Below, piece after piece: positions 27,412 through 36,034 of a stretch of 46,312 bases of DNA. Position numbers and translations under genes: made by a program. The notes beneath the pieces were generated by a model, which saw only the letters and a program-made list of their open reading frames with translations, was not told the origin of the DNA and searched no databases. Within the stretch, counting starts at the first letter, position 1. Every line of letters begins with the position of its first letter. The stretch comes from Saprospiraceae bacterium (GTDB lineage: Bacteria > Bacteroidota > Bacteroidia > Chitinophagales > Saprospiraceae): the NCBI GenBank assembly GCA_020629935.1, contig JAHDCJ010000031.1, forward strand, positions 1 through 46,312, given 5' to 3'.

Positions 27412-29367
27412 ATGAGCAAAAAGTCCCAAAAAACGAAGGCCAATACGAAGAAAGTAAAGCAAAAAAAAGCCATAGTTCAAAAAACGTCTATTACGCCTAT
27501 TTGGGTTGGTATTGCGCTTATTACCTTTGCCGTTTTTGTACCAAGTATTAACAATGACTTTTTGAATTGGGATGATCCAAGTTATGTGTTGCAAAATCAA
27601 CTCATTCAAAATTTATCTTTAGGTGGAATCCTGACTATGTTTTCTCCGAATCATTTTTTGATGAGTAATTATCATCCGTTGACCGAGTTAAGTTTGGCCA
27701 TAGATTATCAACTTTTCGGATTAAACCCCAAAGGGTTTCATTTCATGAATTTACTGTTTCATGTAATCAATACTGTATTAGTCTTTCTTTTTGTTCATCG
27801 TCTTTTTAATAAAAAAATAATCATTGCTTCAGTTGCCGCTTTATTCTTTGGTATTCATCCCATGCATGTAGAGTCTGTTTGCTGGATTTCTGAGCGAAAA
27901 GATGTACTTCATGTGCTCTTTTATGTTTGGGGTTTAATACAATATTTAAAATATTTAGACAGTGGTCGTGCTAAAAAACATTTGATTTATACAGGGCTTC
28001 TTTTCCTTTGTGCCTTGCTTTCTAAAGCACAGGCAGTTACGTTTCCATTGATTATTATTTTGATTGATTATTTAAAAGATGAAGGGCAGATAAAAGCGCA
28101 TCTAATGGAAAAGATTCCATTTTTTGTCTTGTCTATTGCCTTTGGTCTTTTAGCTATAAAAGCACAATCCTCTTCTGGGGCAACTACGATGATTGATGTG
28201 CCTATGTACCAAAGTTTGTTTGTAGGAAATTTTGGAATTTTCTTATATCTAGTGGCTTTATTTTTTCCAGTGTATTTATCGGCCTTACATCCTTATCCTT
28301 TTGAAGTAGGTGCGGCCTTACCTGTGTATTTTTATGCGGCACCTTTAGTCGGTTTAGCCTTATTATTTTTCATTTATAAAATGCATAAAAAAGGACGATT
28401 TGATTTAGTCTTTGGTATGGTCTTTTTTCTATTTGCCATTGGGCCAATGCTTCAATTTCTACCTGTAGGAGAGGCGATTATTGCGGAGCGATATACGTAT
28501 CTTCCTTATGTGGGACTCTTTATTATTGCGGGTACATTTTTTGATCAATCGACTAAAGGAAAATTTTGGTCTTCCAACAAACCGATTGTTCCTATCGTAT
28601 TTGCTGCCTTTACGTTATTCTTTTTATTCTTTTCTTTTCAACGTACAAAAGATTGGAAAAGCGGACAATCTTTATGGTCTGATGCTATGGAAAAATATCC
28701 AGATCGTGGACAATTAGCCTACGTCAATTTAAGTCATTTTTATTTAGAGGTTGGTGCATTTGATTTAGCGATTAATTCGGCAGATAAAGGTTTAGAAAAA
28801 TTTCCCAATCATTATCGGTTGTGGGTAAATAAGGCCTTTGCTTTTATGAAAAAAGATCAACATGCGGCCGCGCTTCCTTTTTTAGCCGAAGCAGCCAACA
28901 GAGATCCTGGATATTTTGAGATTTATATCAATCAAGCGATGTGCTATGATAATCTTAAGCAATATGATAACGCCATTGCAGCCTATACAAAAACGATAGA
29001 GGTGAATGACAATTATGCGCCAGCCTATTTGTACAGAGGAGTCATACATATTAATCATACCAAGAACTATGATCTGGCCATCTCCGATTTTCAAAATGCT
29101 ACCCGCATAAATCCAAACAACCAAGAAGCTTGGACCAATCTTGCAGTGGCTCAATTTTCAAAAGGCGAAGGTCAAAATGCCTTGCAATCGGTTAACCAAT
29201 CTATAAGCATTCAAGAAGCAGGAAGACCTTATTATATTCGTGCATTAGTCTATGAAAGTTTAGGTCAATACGCCAACGCTTATCAAGATGGATTGAAAGC
29301 CCAGCAGTTGGGTGATGGTTCGGCAGCGGGTAAATTGCAGGAGTGGAAGTCTAAAGGGGGGATGTAA
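27412..29367 (+). CDS. TMTC-like polytopic membrane protein with TPR tail (putative GT-C glycosyltransferase)
   Basis: A 651-aa inner-membrane protein resembling the TMTC O-mannosyltransferase family by layout. A basic cytoplasmic N-terminus (about 1-28) is followed by roughly ten hydrophobic helices to about residue 410. The first external loop has NDFLNWDDPSYV, with acidic residues placed as in GT-C glycosyltransferases, then NYHPLTELSLAIDYQLFG, HFMNLLFHVIN and GIHPMHVESVCWISERKDVL, the last shared with TMTC proteins. The C-terminal part (about 430-650) has several TPR repeats, e.g. AIAAYTKTIEVNDNYAPAYL and AWTNLAVAQFSKGEG. If the analogy holds, it would transfer a sugar from a lipid carrier to exported proteins. 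Acceptor and donor are unknown. It diverges from paaZ. Confidence 0.75.
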   Translation: MSKKSQKTKANTKKVKQKKAIVQKTSITPIWVGIALITFAVFVPSINNDFLNWDDPSYVLQNQLIQNLSLGGILTMFSPNHFLMSNYHPLTELSLAIDYQLFGLNPKGFHFMNLLFHVINTVLVFLFVHRLFNKKIIIASVAALFFGIHPMHVESVCWISERKDVLHVLFYVWGLIQYLKYLDSGRAKKHLIYTGLLFLCALLSKAQAVTFPLIIILIDYLKDEGQIKAHLMEKIPFFVLSIAFGLLAIKAQSSSGATTMIDVPMYQSLFVGNFGIFLYLVALFFPVYLSALHPYPFEVGAALPVYFYAAPLVGLALLFFIYKMHKKGRFDLVFGMVFFLFAIGPMLQFLPVGEAIIAERYTYLPYVGLFIIAGTFFDQSTKGKFWSSNKPIVPIVFAAFTLFFLFFSFQRTKDWKSGQSLWSDAMEKYPDRGQLAYVNLSHFYLEVGAFDLAINSADKGLEKFPNHYRLWVNKAFAFMKKDQHAAALPFLAEAANRDPGYFEIYINQAMCYDNLKQYDNAIAAYTKTIEVNDNYAPAYLYRGVIHINHTKNYDLAISDFQNATRINPNNQEAWTNLAVAQFSKGEGQNALQSVNQSISIQEAGRPYYIRALVYESLGQYANAYQDGLKAQQLGDGSAAGKLQEWKSKGGM

Positions 29368-29410
29368 ACTAAATCCTTTTAATTTCATTAATAAAGGTAA
29401 ATTAGTGTTT

Positions 29411-30139
29411 ATGCGAATTCATTTATTGATCTTTTTATTGGTTTTCTTTTTTTTCCAAATCCAATGTAAAAAAGTAATAATTGCTCAACTCCTTGTTGAG
29501 GATTATAATCTAAATTCTATTCAAGTACAATCTCCTATAAAATATTTGGCTTTAGGGGATTCTTATACTATTGGTCATAATGTAGATCAGGCACTACGTT
29601 ATCCAGTATTATTATCAAAAGAATTAAATAGTAAAGGTGTACTTCTTGATAGTTTACAAATCATTGCTCAAACAGGGTGGACAACCAATAATTTACTAAT
29701 TGAAATGGAAATTGCTAATTTACAAAATCAATACGACTTGGTTTCTATATTGATCGGCGTAAATAATGAATTTCAAGGGATTCCCATAGCAACTTACGAA
29801 GATGAATTTGAACAAATTGTACAAAGAGCCATCGATTTAACAGGTGGTCGTAAACATCGCGTGTTTGTGTTATCTATACCTAATTATGCCTATTCTACTG
29901 TGGGTGCTAACTTTCCTGATGCAGAAGTTATTTCTCAAAGATTATTATTTTATAATGAAAAAAACAGAGCGATTTCAGCCAAATATGGTGTTCGTTATTT
30001 CAATATTACCCCTATATCTCAACAAGGTATAAATGATCCTTCATTGATTACAACTGATGGTTTACATCCTTCTGGAAAAATGTATAACCTTTGGGTAAAG
30101 CTTATTGAACAGGGAGTTTATAAAATGTTATTCAAATAA
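29411..30139 (+). CDS. SGNH/GDSL-type hydrolase, exported
   Basis: A 242-aa esterase-like protein. The N-terminus is a strongly hydrophobic signal segment followed by IQCKK, so it may be a lipoprotein attached at Cys19, though the lipobox is imperfect. Block I is LALGDSYTIGHN with the catalytic Ser, block III is LIGVNNEFQG with the Asn, and block V is TTDGLHPSG with Asp and His. All catalytic elements are present. The start is ATG at 29411; the frame extends upstream into the TMTC-like gene only through weaker start codons. Substrate unknown: acyl or acetyl esters of lipids or glycans. It lies 43 nt after the TMTC-like gene and 40 nt before paaG. Confidence 0.82.
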   Translation: MRIHLLIFLLVFFFFQIQCKKVIIAQLLVEDYNLNSIQVQSPIKYLALGDSYTIGHNVDQALRYPVLLSKELNSKGVLLDSLQIIAQTGWTTNNLLIEMEIANLQNQYDLVSILIGVNNEFQGIPIATYEDEFEQIVQRAIDLTGGRKHRVFVLSIPNYAYSTVGANFPDAEVISQRLLFYNEKNRAISAKYGVRYFNITPISQQGINDPSLITTDGLHPSGKMYNLWVKLIEQGVYKMLFK

Positions 30140-30179
30140 AATGAAATATGGTATCTTGTGAGGAATAAAATTCACCACT

Positions 30180-30956
30180 ATGAGCCATGTCTTATTTGAA
30201 ATCATTGATGGCGTTGCCAAAATCACGCTTAATCGACCCGATGTATTTAATAGTTTTAATATTCCTATGGGGAAATTGCTTCAAGATCATTTAGATGAAT
30301 GTGCAAGCAATCCAACAATTCGCGCCGTTTATTTAACGGGTATTGGCAAAGCATTTTGTGCAGGCCAAGACCTCCAAGAAGCCATTGATCCTGAAGGGCC
30401 TGGAATTAAAAACATTGTAGAACGAACGTATAATCCAATCATTCAAAAATTGCGGAACTTAGAGAAACCTGTAGTGGCTGCAATTAATGGGGTAGCCGCA
30501 GGCGCAGGGGCAAATATCTGCTTCGCTTGTGATATTACCATTGCTTCCGAAAAGGCATCGTTCATTCAAGCTTTTAGCAAAATTGGATTAGTTCCTGATA
30601 GTGCAGGAACCTATACTTTGCCCCGTCTTATTGGTATGCAAAAAGCTTCCGCATTAATGATGTTAGGGGATAAAGTAAGTGCTACGGAGGCAGAACGTAT
30701 GGGAATGATTTATAAAGTCGTTCCTGTAGAATCCTTTGAAGAAACGGCATGGAAGACGGCATTAAAACTGGCCAAAATGCCAACTAAAGGATTATCATTA
30801 ACCAAGAAATTACTGAATCAATCTTTTCAAAATAATATCAATACTCAACTGGATCTTGAAAAAGATTTTCAAGAAGTGGCTGGAAATACCTACGACTATA
30901 AAGAAGGTGTGAATGCATTTCTAGAAAAAAGAAAACCCATCTTTAAAGGCAAATAA
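30180..30956 (+). CDS. paaG: PaaG: ring-1,2-epoxyphenylacetyl-CoA isomerase
   Basis: Crotonase-fold isomerase that converts the ring epoxide of phenylacetyl-CoA to oxepin-CoA and also shifts a double bond later in the pathway. Strong resemblance to E. coli PaaG along the whole 258 aa: ITLNRPDVFNSFN, GKAFCAGQDLQEA, NGVAAGAGANICFACD, FSKIGLVPDSAGTYTLPR, GMIYKVV, NTQLDLEKDFQEVAGN and YKEGVNAFLEKRKP. The AGQDL and GLVPDSAGT segments distinguish this group from FadB-type hydratases. It is the first gene of the plus-strand paa block and is 9 nt from paaH. Confidence 0.94.
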   Translation: MSHVLFEIIDGVAKITLNRPDVFNSFNIPMGKLLQDHLDECASNPTIRAVYLTGIGKAFCAGQDLQEAIDPEGPGIKNIVERTYNPIIQKLRNLEKPVVAAINGVAAGAGANICFACDITIASEKASFIQAFSKIGLVPDSAGTYTLPRLIGMQKASALMMLGDKVSATEAERMGMIYKVVPVESFEETAWKTALKLAKMPTKGLSLTKKLLNQSFQNNINTQLDLEKDFQEVAGNTYDYKEGVNAFLEKRKPIFKGK

Positions 30957-30965
30957 ATAACAAAT

Positions 30966-32123
30966 ATGAAAATAGGAATCATTGGCGCAGGAACTATGGG
31001 CGCTGGTATCGCACAAGTCGCTTCACAATCTAAACATCCCGTCGTTTTGTTTGATGTCAACTCTAGTGCGCTAGCCAAAGCAAGAGCGAAACTTGAAAAA
31101 ATCATGCATCGCTTAATTGAAAAAGGAAGGGTAAGTAGTGAAGAAGCACAAGCCATTCAAGACCGAATTTCATATAGCACCAACTATAGCGATTTTACTG
31201 GAAGTACATTAGTCATTGAAGCGATTGTAGAAAACCACGAAATAAAAACTAAAGTCTTTAGACAACTCGAAGATTATGTAGATGAGCAATGCTTAATTGC
31301 AAGTAATACGTCCTCTTTATCAATTGCTGCATTAGCTGCGAGTTCTTCTAATCCTACGCGTTTTTTAGGTATTCATTTTTTCAATCCCGCACCATTAATG
31401 CCTTTGGTAGAAATTATTCCTGCAATTCAAACTTCCACAGAAAACTTGAAAAAAGCCAAGGATTTAATTGATTCTTGGGGAAAGGTAACCGTCATGGCCA
31501 AAGATACGCCAGGCTTTATTGTCAACCGAGTAGCTCGACCTTTTTATGGCGAAGCCCTTCGTATTTACGATGAAGGTTTAGCAGATATTCCTACCATCGA
31601 TTGGGCAATGAAAGAAATCGGTGGTTTCCGAATGGGGCCCTTTCAATTGATGGATTATATTGGGAATGATATTAATTATACCGTAACCGAAACGGTGTTC
31701 AAATCTTTCTTTTACGATCCAAGATACAAGCCTTCTTTTACTCAAAAACGAATGGCCGAAGCTGGTTATTTAGGTCGTAAGGCAGGCCGTGGATATTACG
31801 ACTATAGTGAAGATGCCGTTCCACCCGAAGCTCAAAAAGATCAAGCCAAAGGAGAAGCCATTGTCAACCGAATTGTGATGATGTTAATCAATGAAGCAGC
31901 AGATGCCTTGTATTTAAATATTGCTTCTAAAGAAGACATTGATTTGGCCATGACCAAAGGGGTAAACTATCCTAAAGGATTATTAAAATGGGCAGATGAA
32001 AAAGGTATTGCGGAAGTCGTAAAATTTATGGATGCATTGCATCAAGAATATTTAGAAGATCGTTATCGAGTCAGTCCATTATTAAGACGAATGGCAAGAG
32101 ATGATCAAAAATTTTATCCATGA
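30966..32123 (+). CDS. paaH: PaaH: 3-hydroxyacyl-CoA dehydrogenase
   Basis: Oxidises 3-hydroxyadipyl-CoA to 3-oxoadipyl-CoA with NAD+. The Rossmann domain begins with GIIGAGTMGAGIAQVA and contains EAIVENHEIK and SNTSSLSIAAL. HFFNPAPLMPLVEIIP carries the catalytic His. The C-terminal domain starts near TPGFIVNRVARPFYGEALRI, followed by GGFRMGPFQLMDYIGNDIN. At 385 aa it is shorter than the 475-aa E. coli PaaH, with only part of the second C-terminal repeat. The last codons overlap paaI by 4 nt, so the two are probably translationally coupled. Confidence 0.93.
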   Translation: MKIGIIGAGTMGAGIAQVASQSKHPVVLFDVNSSALAKARAKLEKIMHRLIEKGRVSSEEAQAIQDRISYSTNYSDFTGSTLVIEAIVENHEIKTKVFRQLEDYVDEQCLIASNTSSLSIAALAASSSNPTRFLGIHFFNPAPLMPLVEIIPAIQTSTENLKKAKDLIDSWGKVTVMAKDTPGFIVNRVARPFYGEALRIYDEGLADIPTIDWAMKEIGGFRMGPFQLMDYIGNDINYTVTETVFKSFFYDPRYKPSFTQKRMAEAGYLGRKAGRGYYDYSEDAVPPEAQKDQAKGEAIVNRIVMMLINEAADALYLNIASKEDIDLAMTKGVNYPKGLLKWADEKGIAEVVKFMDALHQEYLEDRYRVSPLLRRMARDDQKFYP

Positions 32124-32542
32124 GTTCAAAAGACGATGCACCCAAAATTGTAGATGCCATGTATCATAACGATGCCTTTAGTCAATGGCTTGGCATCCGA
32201 CGAATCAAAGACGGCCCAGGATATTCTTTGATCGAAATGACCGTTAGAGAAGAAATGACCAATGGGTTTAAAATTGCACATGGAGGCATCAGTTATTCTT
32301 TTGCAGATAGTGCTTTTGCCTTTGCTTCAAATGCGAGAGGGCGACATGCGGTTTCCATTGAGACTACCATTTCTCACCTTGCCAAAATACAAATTGGAGA
32401 TGTCTTGCAAGCTGAAGCAACAGAAGAACATTTAAGTCATAAAGTGGCCGTTTATACGGTAGTCGTTCGAAATCAACACCAAGAAAAAGTGGCACTTTTT
32501 AAAGGAACGGTTTATCGAAGTAGTAAAGAATGGGAAGTTTAA
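32120..32542 (+). CDS. paaI: PaaI: hydroxyphenylacetyl-CoA thioesterase (hotdog fold)
   Basis: Releases CoA from dead-end or toxic phenylacetyl-CoA derivatives, so that the pathway does not trap CoA. The 140-aa hotdog protein has FKIAHGGISYSFADSAFAFA, in which the HGG turn and the Asp of FADSAF match the E. coli PaaI active site. SIETTISHLAKIQIGDVLQA follows. ATG overlaps the paaH stop codon. The next gene, the MoaD-like protein, starts 28 nt downstream. Confidence 0.92.
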   Translation: MSSKDDAPKIVDAMYHNDAFSQWLGIRRIKDGPGYSLIEMTVREEMTNGFKIAHGGISYSFADSAFAFASNARGRHAVSIETTISHLAKIQIGDVLQAEATEEHLSHKVAVYTVVVRNQHQEKVALFKGTVYRSSKEWEV

Positions 32543-32570
32543 TTTTTTAGAAGATGTTAAAAAAAATAGC

Positions 32571-32843
32571 ATGGTAACTGTTAAATTCACTCAAGCCTTG
32601 AAACGTTTTTATCCGCTCTTAAAAGAGCAAACTGTAGAAGCGACGAGTTTATTAGATGTTATTCAAAAATTAAATATTCAGTACGTAGGAATACAAGCTT
32701 ATATTTTAGACGAACAAAATCAGTTGAGAAAACATGTCAATATTTTCATAAACAATAACCTAATTGAAGATCGAAAAACATTGACAGATCGGATCAAGTC
32801 GGGAGATGAAATTTATTTTATGCAAGCCTTATCTGGCGGTTAA
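32571..32843 (+). CDS. MoaD/ThiS-like ubiquitin-fold protein ending in Gly-Gly
   Basis: A 90-aa beta-grasp protein. It begins VTVKFTQALKRFYPLLKEQT, has VNIFINNNLIEDRKTLTDRI and GDEIYFMQALSGG, and ends exactly in a Gly-Gly tail, as ThiS, MoaD and prokaryotic ubiquitin-like modifiers do. In those families an E1-like enzyme adenylates the C-terminus, which then carries sulfur or forms an isopeptide bond. No MoaE, ThiG, ThiF or MoeB partner is encoded in this window, so canonical molybdopterin or thiamine synthesis is unlikely for this copy. It lies 10 nt before the BNR-propeller gene and inside the paa operon. Its acceptor or client is unknown. Confidence 0.82.
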   Translation: MVTVKFTQALKRFYPLLKEQTVEATSLLDVIQKLNIQYVGIQAYILDEQNQLRKHVNIFINNNLIEDRKTLTDRIKSGDEIYFMQALSGG

Positions 32844-32853
32844 ATGATAGTTT

Positions 32854-33936
32854 ATGTCTGCTACACACTTATTAGTTGGAACTCGAAAAGGATTAGCCAT
32901 TTATCATAAAAAAAATGATCAATGGAATTATGAAACCATGCACTTTTCTGGAATTCCAGTGTCTATTGCTTATGCTGATCCAGCGACTCATTTTTGGTGG
33001 GCTTGTTTAGATCATGGGCATTGGGGAGTAAAGTTACACCGATCAAATAATCAAGGAAAAACTTGGGAGGAAGTAGCCGCTCCTGCTTTCCCCGAAGGGA
33101 GTGAAATAAAAGAAGGGCTACCTGCAACGACACAATATATTTGGTCTTTACAAAACGGAGGACTCGATCGTCCGGGCCATCTTTGGTTAGGAACAGTCCC
33201 TGGCGGATTATTTAAAAGTGAAGATAATGGAGATAGTTTTCATCTAGTTGAATCCTTATGGGAGGAACCTACACGAACTACCGATTGGTTTGGTGCAGGA
33301 ATGGATCATCCAGGAATACACTCTATTTTAATTGATCCTAGAAATAGTGATCATATTTTTGTAGGAATAAGTTGTGCTGGAACTTATGAATCTGTAGACA
33401 ATGGAAAATCATGGACCATTCGCAACAAAGGATTGTATGCGAGTTTTTTACCTGATCCATATGCAGAAGTGGGACATGATCCACATTTACTACGATTTTG
33501 CGAAGCGAAACCTGAAGTGCTTTGGCAACAAAATCACTGTGGCGTTTATCGTTCAGAAGATAGCGGATTAAATTGGAAAGAGGTTTCTGATAAAACAAAA
33601 AACGTTTATTTTGGTTTCCCTATTGAAGTAAGTAAAACCGATCCTTTGAAAGCATGGATTTTTCCATCTAAAAGCGATGAAGAACGAACAGCCATTAATG
33701 GTGGTTTATCTGTATGCAGAACCGACGATGGTGGCCAAACTTGGAATGTATTTAGAAAAGGCTTACCACAAGAAGCTTGTTTTGATATTATTTATAGACA
33801 TTGTTTGGTTGCAAATGAACAAACCGTAGCCTTTGGCACAACCTGTGGCAATTTATTTATTTCAGAAGATGAAGGAGCCTCATGGACTTGTTTGAATAAT
33901 TACTTGCCTTTGATTTACTCCTTACAATTTGTTTAA
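32854..33936 (+). CDS. BNR-repeat / sialidase-like beta-propeller protein
   Basis: A 360-aa protein with no signal peptide, so probably cytoplasmic, which is unusual for a sialidase-like fold. It has repeated BNR/Asp-box-like turns: RSNNQGKTWEEV, KSEDNGDSFHLV, ESVDNGKSWTIR, RSEDSGLNWKEV, RTDDGGQTWNVF and ISEDEGASWTCL. Conserved non-repeat segments are LLVGTRKGLAIY, GMDHPGIHSILIDPR and EVLWQQNHCGVYRS. Catalytic sialidase residues (the Arg triad and Tyr/Glu pair) are not evident, so hydrolysis of sialic acid is not supported. From memory, similar propellers occur beside MoaD-like genes in other bacteria, with no assigned function. It follows the MoaD-like gene by 10 nt and precedes paaJ by 36 nt. 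Confidence 0.8.
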   Translation: MSATHLLVGTRKGLAIYHKKNDQWNYETMHFSGIPVSIAYADPATHFWWACLDHGHWGVKLHRSNNQGKTWEEVAAPAFPEGSEIKEGLPATTQYIWSLQNGGLDRPGHLWLGTVPGGLFKSEDNGDSFHLVESLWEEPTRTTDWFGAGMDHPGIHSILIDPRNSDHIFVGISCAGTYESVDNGKSWTIRNKGLYASFLPDPYAEVGHDPHLLRFCEAKPEVLWQQNHCGVYRSEDSGLNWKEVSDKTKNVYFGFPIEVSKTDPLKAWIFPSKSDEERTAINGGLSVCRTDDGGQTWNVFRKGLPQEACFDIIYRHCLVANEQTVAFGTTCGNLFISEDEGASWTCLNNYLPLIYSLQFV

Positions 33937-33972
33937 AATTAAATACCTTTGCCCTCAATAAAAAATAGGAAC

Positions 33973-35181
33973 ATGAAAGAGACTTTTATTATAGACGCTA
34001 TACGAACTCCCATTGCAAAATTTACAGGATCTTTATCCACGATTCGTACCGATGATTTAGGTGCGCATGTAATAAAGGCTTTGATGGATCGAAATCCAAA
34101 CCTAAATCCCGAAGTCATAGATGATGTCATTATGGGCTGTGCCAATCAAGCAGGAGAAGATAATCGAAATGTAGCGAGAATGTGTTTGCTGTTGGCGGGT
34201 TTACCTTATTCTGTTCCAGGAGAAACAGTCAACCGACTTTGTGCATCGGGAATGTCTTCGGTTATCCATGCAAGCCGGGCCATTAAAGCAGGCGATGGGG
34301 ATGTATTTATTTCTGGAGGACTTGAACATATGACTAGAGGCCCTTGGGTTATTTCTAAAGTTTCTAAACCTTTTGGTCGGGATGCAAAAATGCATGATTC
34401 TAGTTTTGGATGGCGTTTCGTCAATTCTAAATTACATGATTTATATGGTACGGATGGCATGGGAGTTACTGCCGAAAATCTAGTCGATAAATATCAAATT
34501 AATAGAGAAGAACAGGATACTTTTGCGGCTTGGTCACAACAAAAAGCAGCGAAGGCGCAAGAAGCGGGTCGTTTAGCAGAGGAGATTATTCCCGTATCTA
34601 TTCCTCAACGTAAAAAAGATCCTATTCTTTTTGAAAAAGATGAATTTATTCGGCCTGGAACCACCAAAGAAATTTTAGGCAAATTGCGACCTGCCTTTCG
34701 AAAAGAAGGAGGCTCGGTTACTGCTGGAAATGCTTCAGGATTAAATGATGGTGCAGCGGCTATGTTGGTTGCTTCAGGAGAAGCGGTCGAAAAATATAAT
34801 TTAAAACCATTGGCCCGTATTGTAAGTTCTGCGGTTGTAGGAGTAGAGCCTAAAATCATGGGCATTGGTCCAGTCTACGCTTCCAATAAAGCATTAGAAA
34901 AGGCAGGATTAAGTATGGATGATATGGATATAATTGAAATCAACGAAGCTTTTGCTGCCCAGTGTATTGCTTGTTTTAAAGCTTGGGGAATTGCCAATGA
35001 TGATCCTCGAATTAATCCAAATGGAGGAGGAATAGCTATTGGTCATCCACTAGGTATGTCAGGTACGCGGATTTTACAAACCGCAGCTATTGAGTTACAA
35101 AAACAACATAAACGTTATGCTTTGGTGACCATGTGTATTGGGGTAGGCCAAGGTTATGCCACCATTATAGAAAGAGTTTAA
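33973..35181 (+). CDS. paaJ: PaaJ: 3-oxoadipyl-CoA thiolase
   Basis: Cleaves 3-oxoadipyl-CoA to succinyl-CoA and acetyl-CoA, and probably also 3-oxo-5,6-dehydrosuberyl-CoA. Thiolase signatures are all present: nucleophile Cys90 in VNRLCASGMSSV, NGGGIAIGHPLGMSGTR with the catalytic His, and TMCIGVGQG with the second Cys. NEAFAAQCIACFKAWG follows the family pattern. Starting at the ATG at 33973 gives 402 aa against 401 in E. coli PaaJ; a TTG eight codons earlier is less likely. Another acetyl-CoA acyltransferase is possible in principle, but length and operon position favour PaaJ. Confidence 0.92.
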   Translation: MKETFIIDAIRTPIAKFTGSLSTIRTDDLGAHVIKALMDRNPNLNPEVIDDVIMGCANQAGEDNRNVARMCLLLAGLPYSVPGETVNRLCASGMSSVIHASRAIKAGDGDVFISGGLEHMTRGPWVISKVSKPFGRDAKMHDSSFGWRFVNSKLHDLYGTDGMGVTAENLVDKYQINREEQDTFAAWSQQKAAKAQEAGRLAEEIIPVSIPQRKKDPILFEKDEFIRPGTTKEILGKLRPAFRKEGGSVTAGNASGLNDGAAAMLVASGEAVEKYNLKPLARIVSSAVVGVEPKIMGIGPVYASNKALEKAGLSMDDMDIIEINEAFAAQCIACFKAWGIANDDPRINPNGGGIAIGHPLGMSGTRILQTAAIELQKQHKRYALVTMCIGVGQGYATIIERV

Positions 35182-35192
35182 CAAATACCATT

Positions 35193-35789
35193 ATGATCTA
35201 TTCATTTAAGGGTTTTATCCCCGTAGTACACCCTTCTGCTTTTGTTCATCCACAAGCTAGCGTAACAGGTAATGTAGTCATTGGCAAAAATGTATACATT
35301 GGCCCTGGAGCTGCTGTTCGAGGAGATTGGGGAGGAATTATTATTGAAGATGGATGTAATGTCCAAGAAAATTGTACCATTCATATGTTTCCTGGGGTAA
35401 CCGTATTACTTAAAGAAGGCGCACATATTGGTCATGGGGCCATTGTACATGGAGGCACGATTGGTCGGAATGTATTGGTGGGTATGAATGCCGTCATTAT
35501 GGATGATGTAGTTATTGAAGACGAATGTATCATAGGAGCTCTTTGTTTTGTAAAAGCCAATTCACACATTCCTAAACGTAGCCTCGTTGTTGGAAATCCG
35601 GGGAAAGTAATCAAGCAAGTCAGTGATGAAATGTTGGCTTGGAAAACAAAAGGAACTCAGCTTTATCAAGCCTTGCCAGGAGAATGTTATGATAGTTTAA
35701 TTCCATGTGAGCCACTCACAGAACTCCCCAAAGATCGACCTTCACAAGAAGCCTTATTATCTACTTGGGAAAATATAAAAAGAGAATAG
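35193..35789 (+). CDS. paaY: PaaY: gamma-carbonic anhydrase-fold protein
   Basis: A left-handed beta-helix protein of 198 aa made from hexapeptide repeats, e.g. VVIGKNVYIGPGAAVRGDWG, GAHIGHGAIVHGGTIGRNVL and MDDVVIEDECIIGALCFVKAN. Three metal-binding His have likely counterparts in CTIHMFPG, HIGHG and IVHGG. PaaY is reported to act as a thioesterase on ring-hydroxylated CoA esters in E. coli, so it would complement PaaI. The start is the ATG at 35193, 11 nt after paaJ; the frame is open upstream inside paaJ but that part is not hexapeptide. It is the last gene of the plus-strand paa block. Confidence 0.9.
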   Translation: MIYSFKGFIPVVHPSAFVHPQASVTGNVVIGKNVYIGPGAAVRGDWGGIIIEDGCNVQENCTIHMFPGVTVLLKEGAHIGHGAIVHGGTIGRNVLVGMNAVIMDDVVIEDECIIGALCFVKANSHIPKRSLVVGNPGKVIKQVSDEMLAWKTKGTQLYQALPGECYDSLIPCEPLTELPKDRPSQEALLSTWENIKRE

Positions 35790-36034
35790 ATTACCTCGGC
35801 GACACCTAATTTGAGTATTAATTAGGTTAAAAAATAAGGTTAAATGGATACAGAAACTTTAATTAAAAGGAAATAAAACCTTTAATTAAAAAAAAACAGC
35901 TTTTTATGTATCTAAATTCCCTGTCACTCGTTTAAATTATTTAATAATAATCGCTAAATTTGAAAGGCTAAAATAAAATGATCCTTTTAGCCTGTTTTGT
36001 GATGCACCCTTATTAATCACTTAGAATTTGTTTT
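35790..36034 (+). promoter_or_regulatory. Intergenic region with promoter and 5' hairpin of the kinase gene
   Basis: TAAATTTG at 35955-35962 is a perfect -7 box; the -33 position 20 nt upstream reads TTTA. The predicted start falls near 35968. AGGCTAAAA (35965-35973) and TTTTAGCCT (35985-35993) form a perfect 9-bp inverted repeat at that point. Earlier, TTTAATTAAAAGG at 35858-35870 and CCTTTAATTAAA at 35879-35890 form an imperfect stem after paaY, without the T-run of a terminator. Confidence 0.5.

Noticed and set aside
29312-29410. Upstream extension of the SGNH hydrolase inside the TMTC-like gene
   Set aside because: The hydrophobic signal segment begins at the ATG at 29411, so the extension would block export.
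32571-32843. Calling the small beta-grasp protein MoaD or ThiS of cofactor synthesis
   Set aside because: No moaE, thiG, thiF or moeB lies in the window and its neighbours belong to another pathway.
32854-33936. Naming the BNR propeller a sialidase
   Set aside because: Asp-box turns are present, but the arginine triad and the Tyr/Glu pair are not evident and there is no export signal.
33949-33972. Earlier TTG start for paaJ
   Set aside because: The ATG at 33973 gives the family's usual length and N-terminus.
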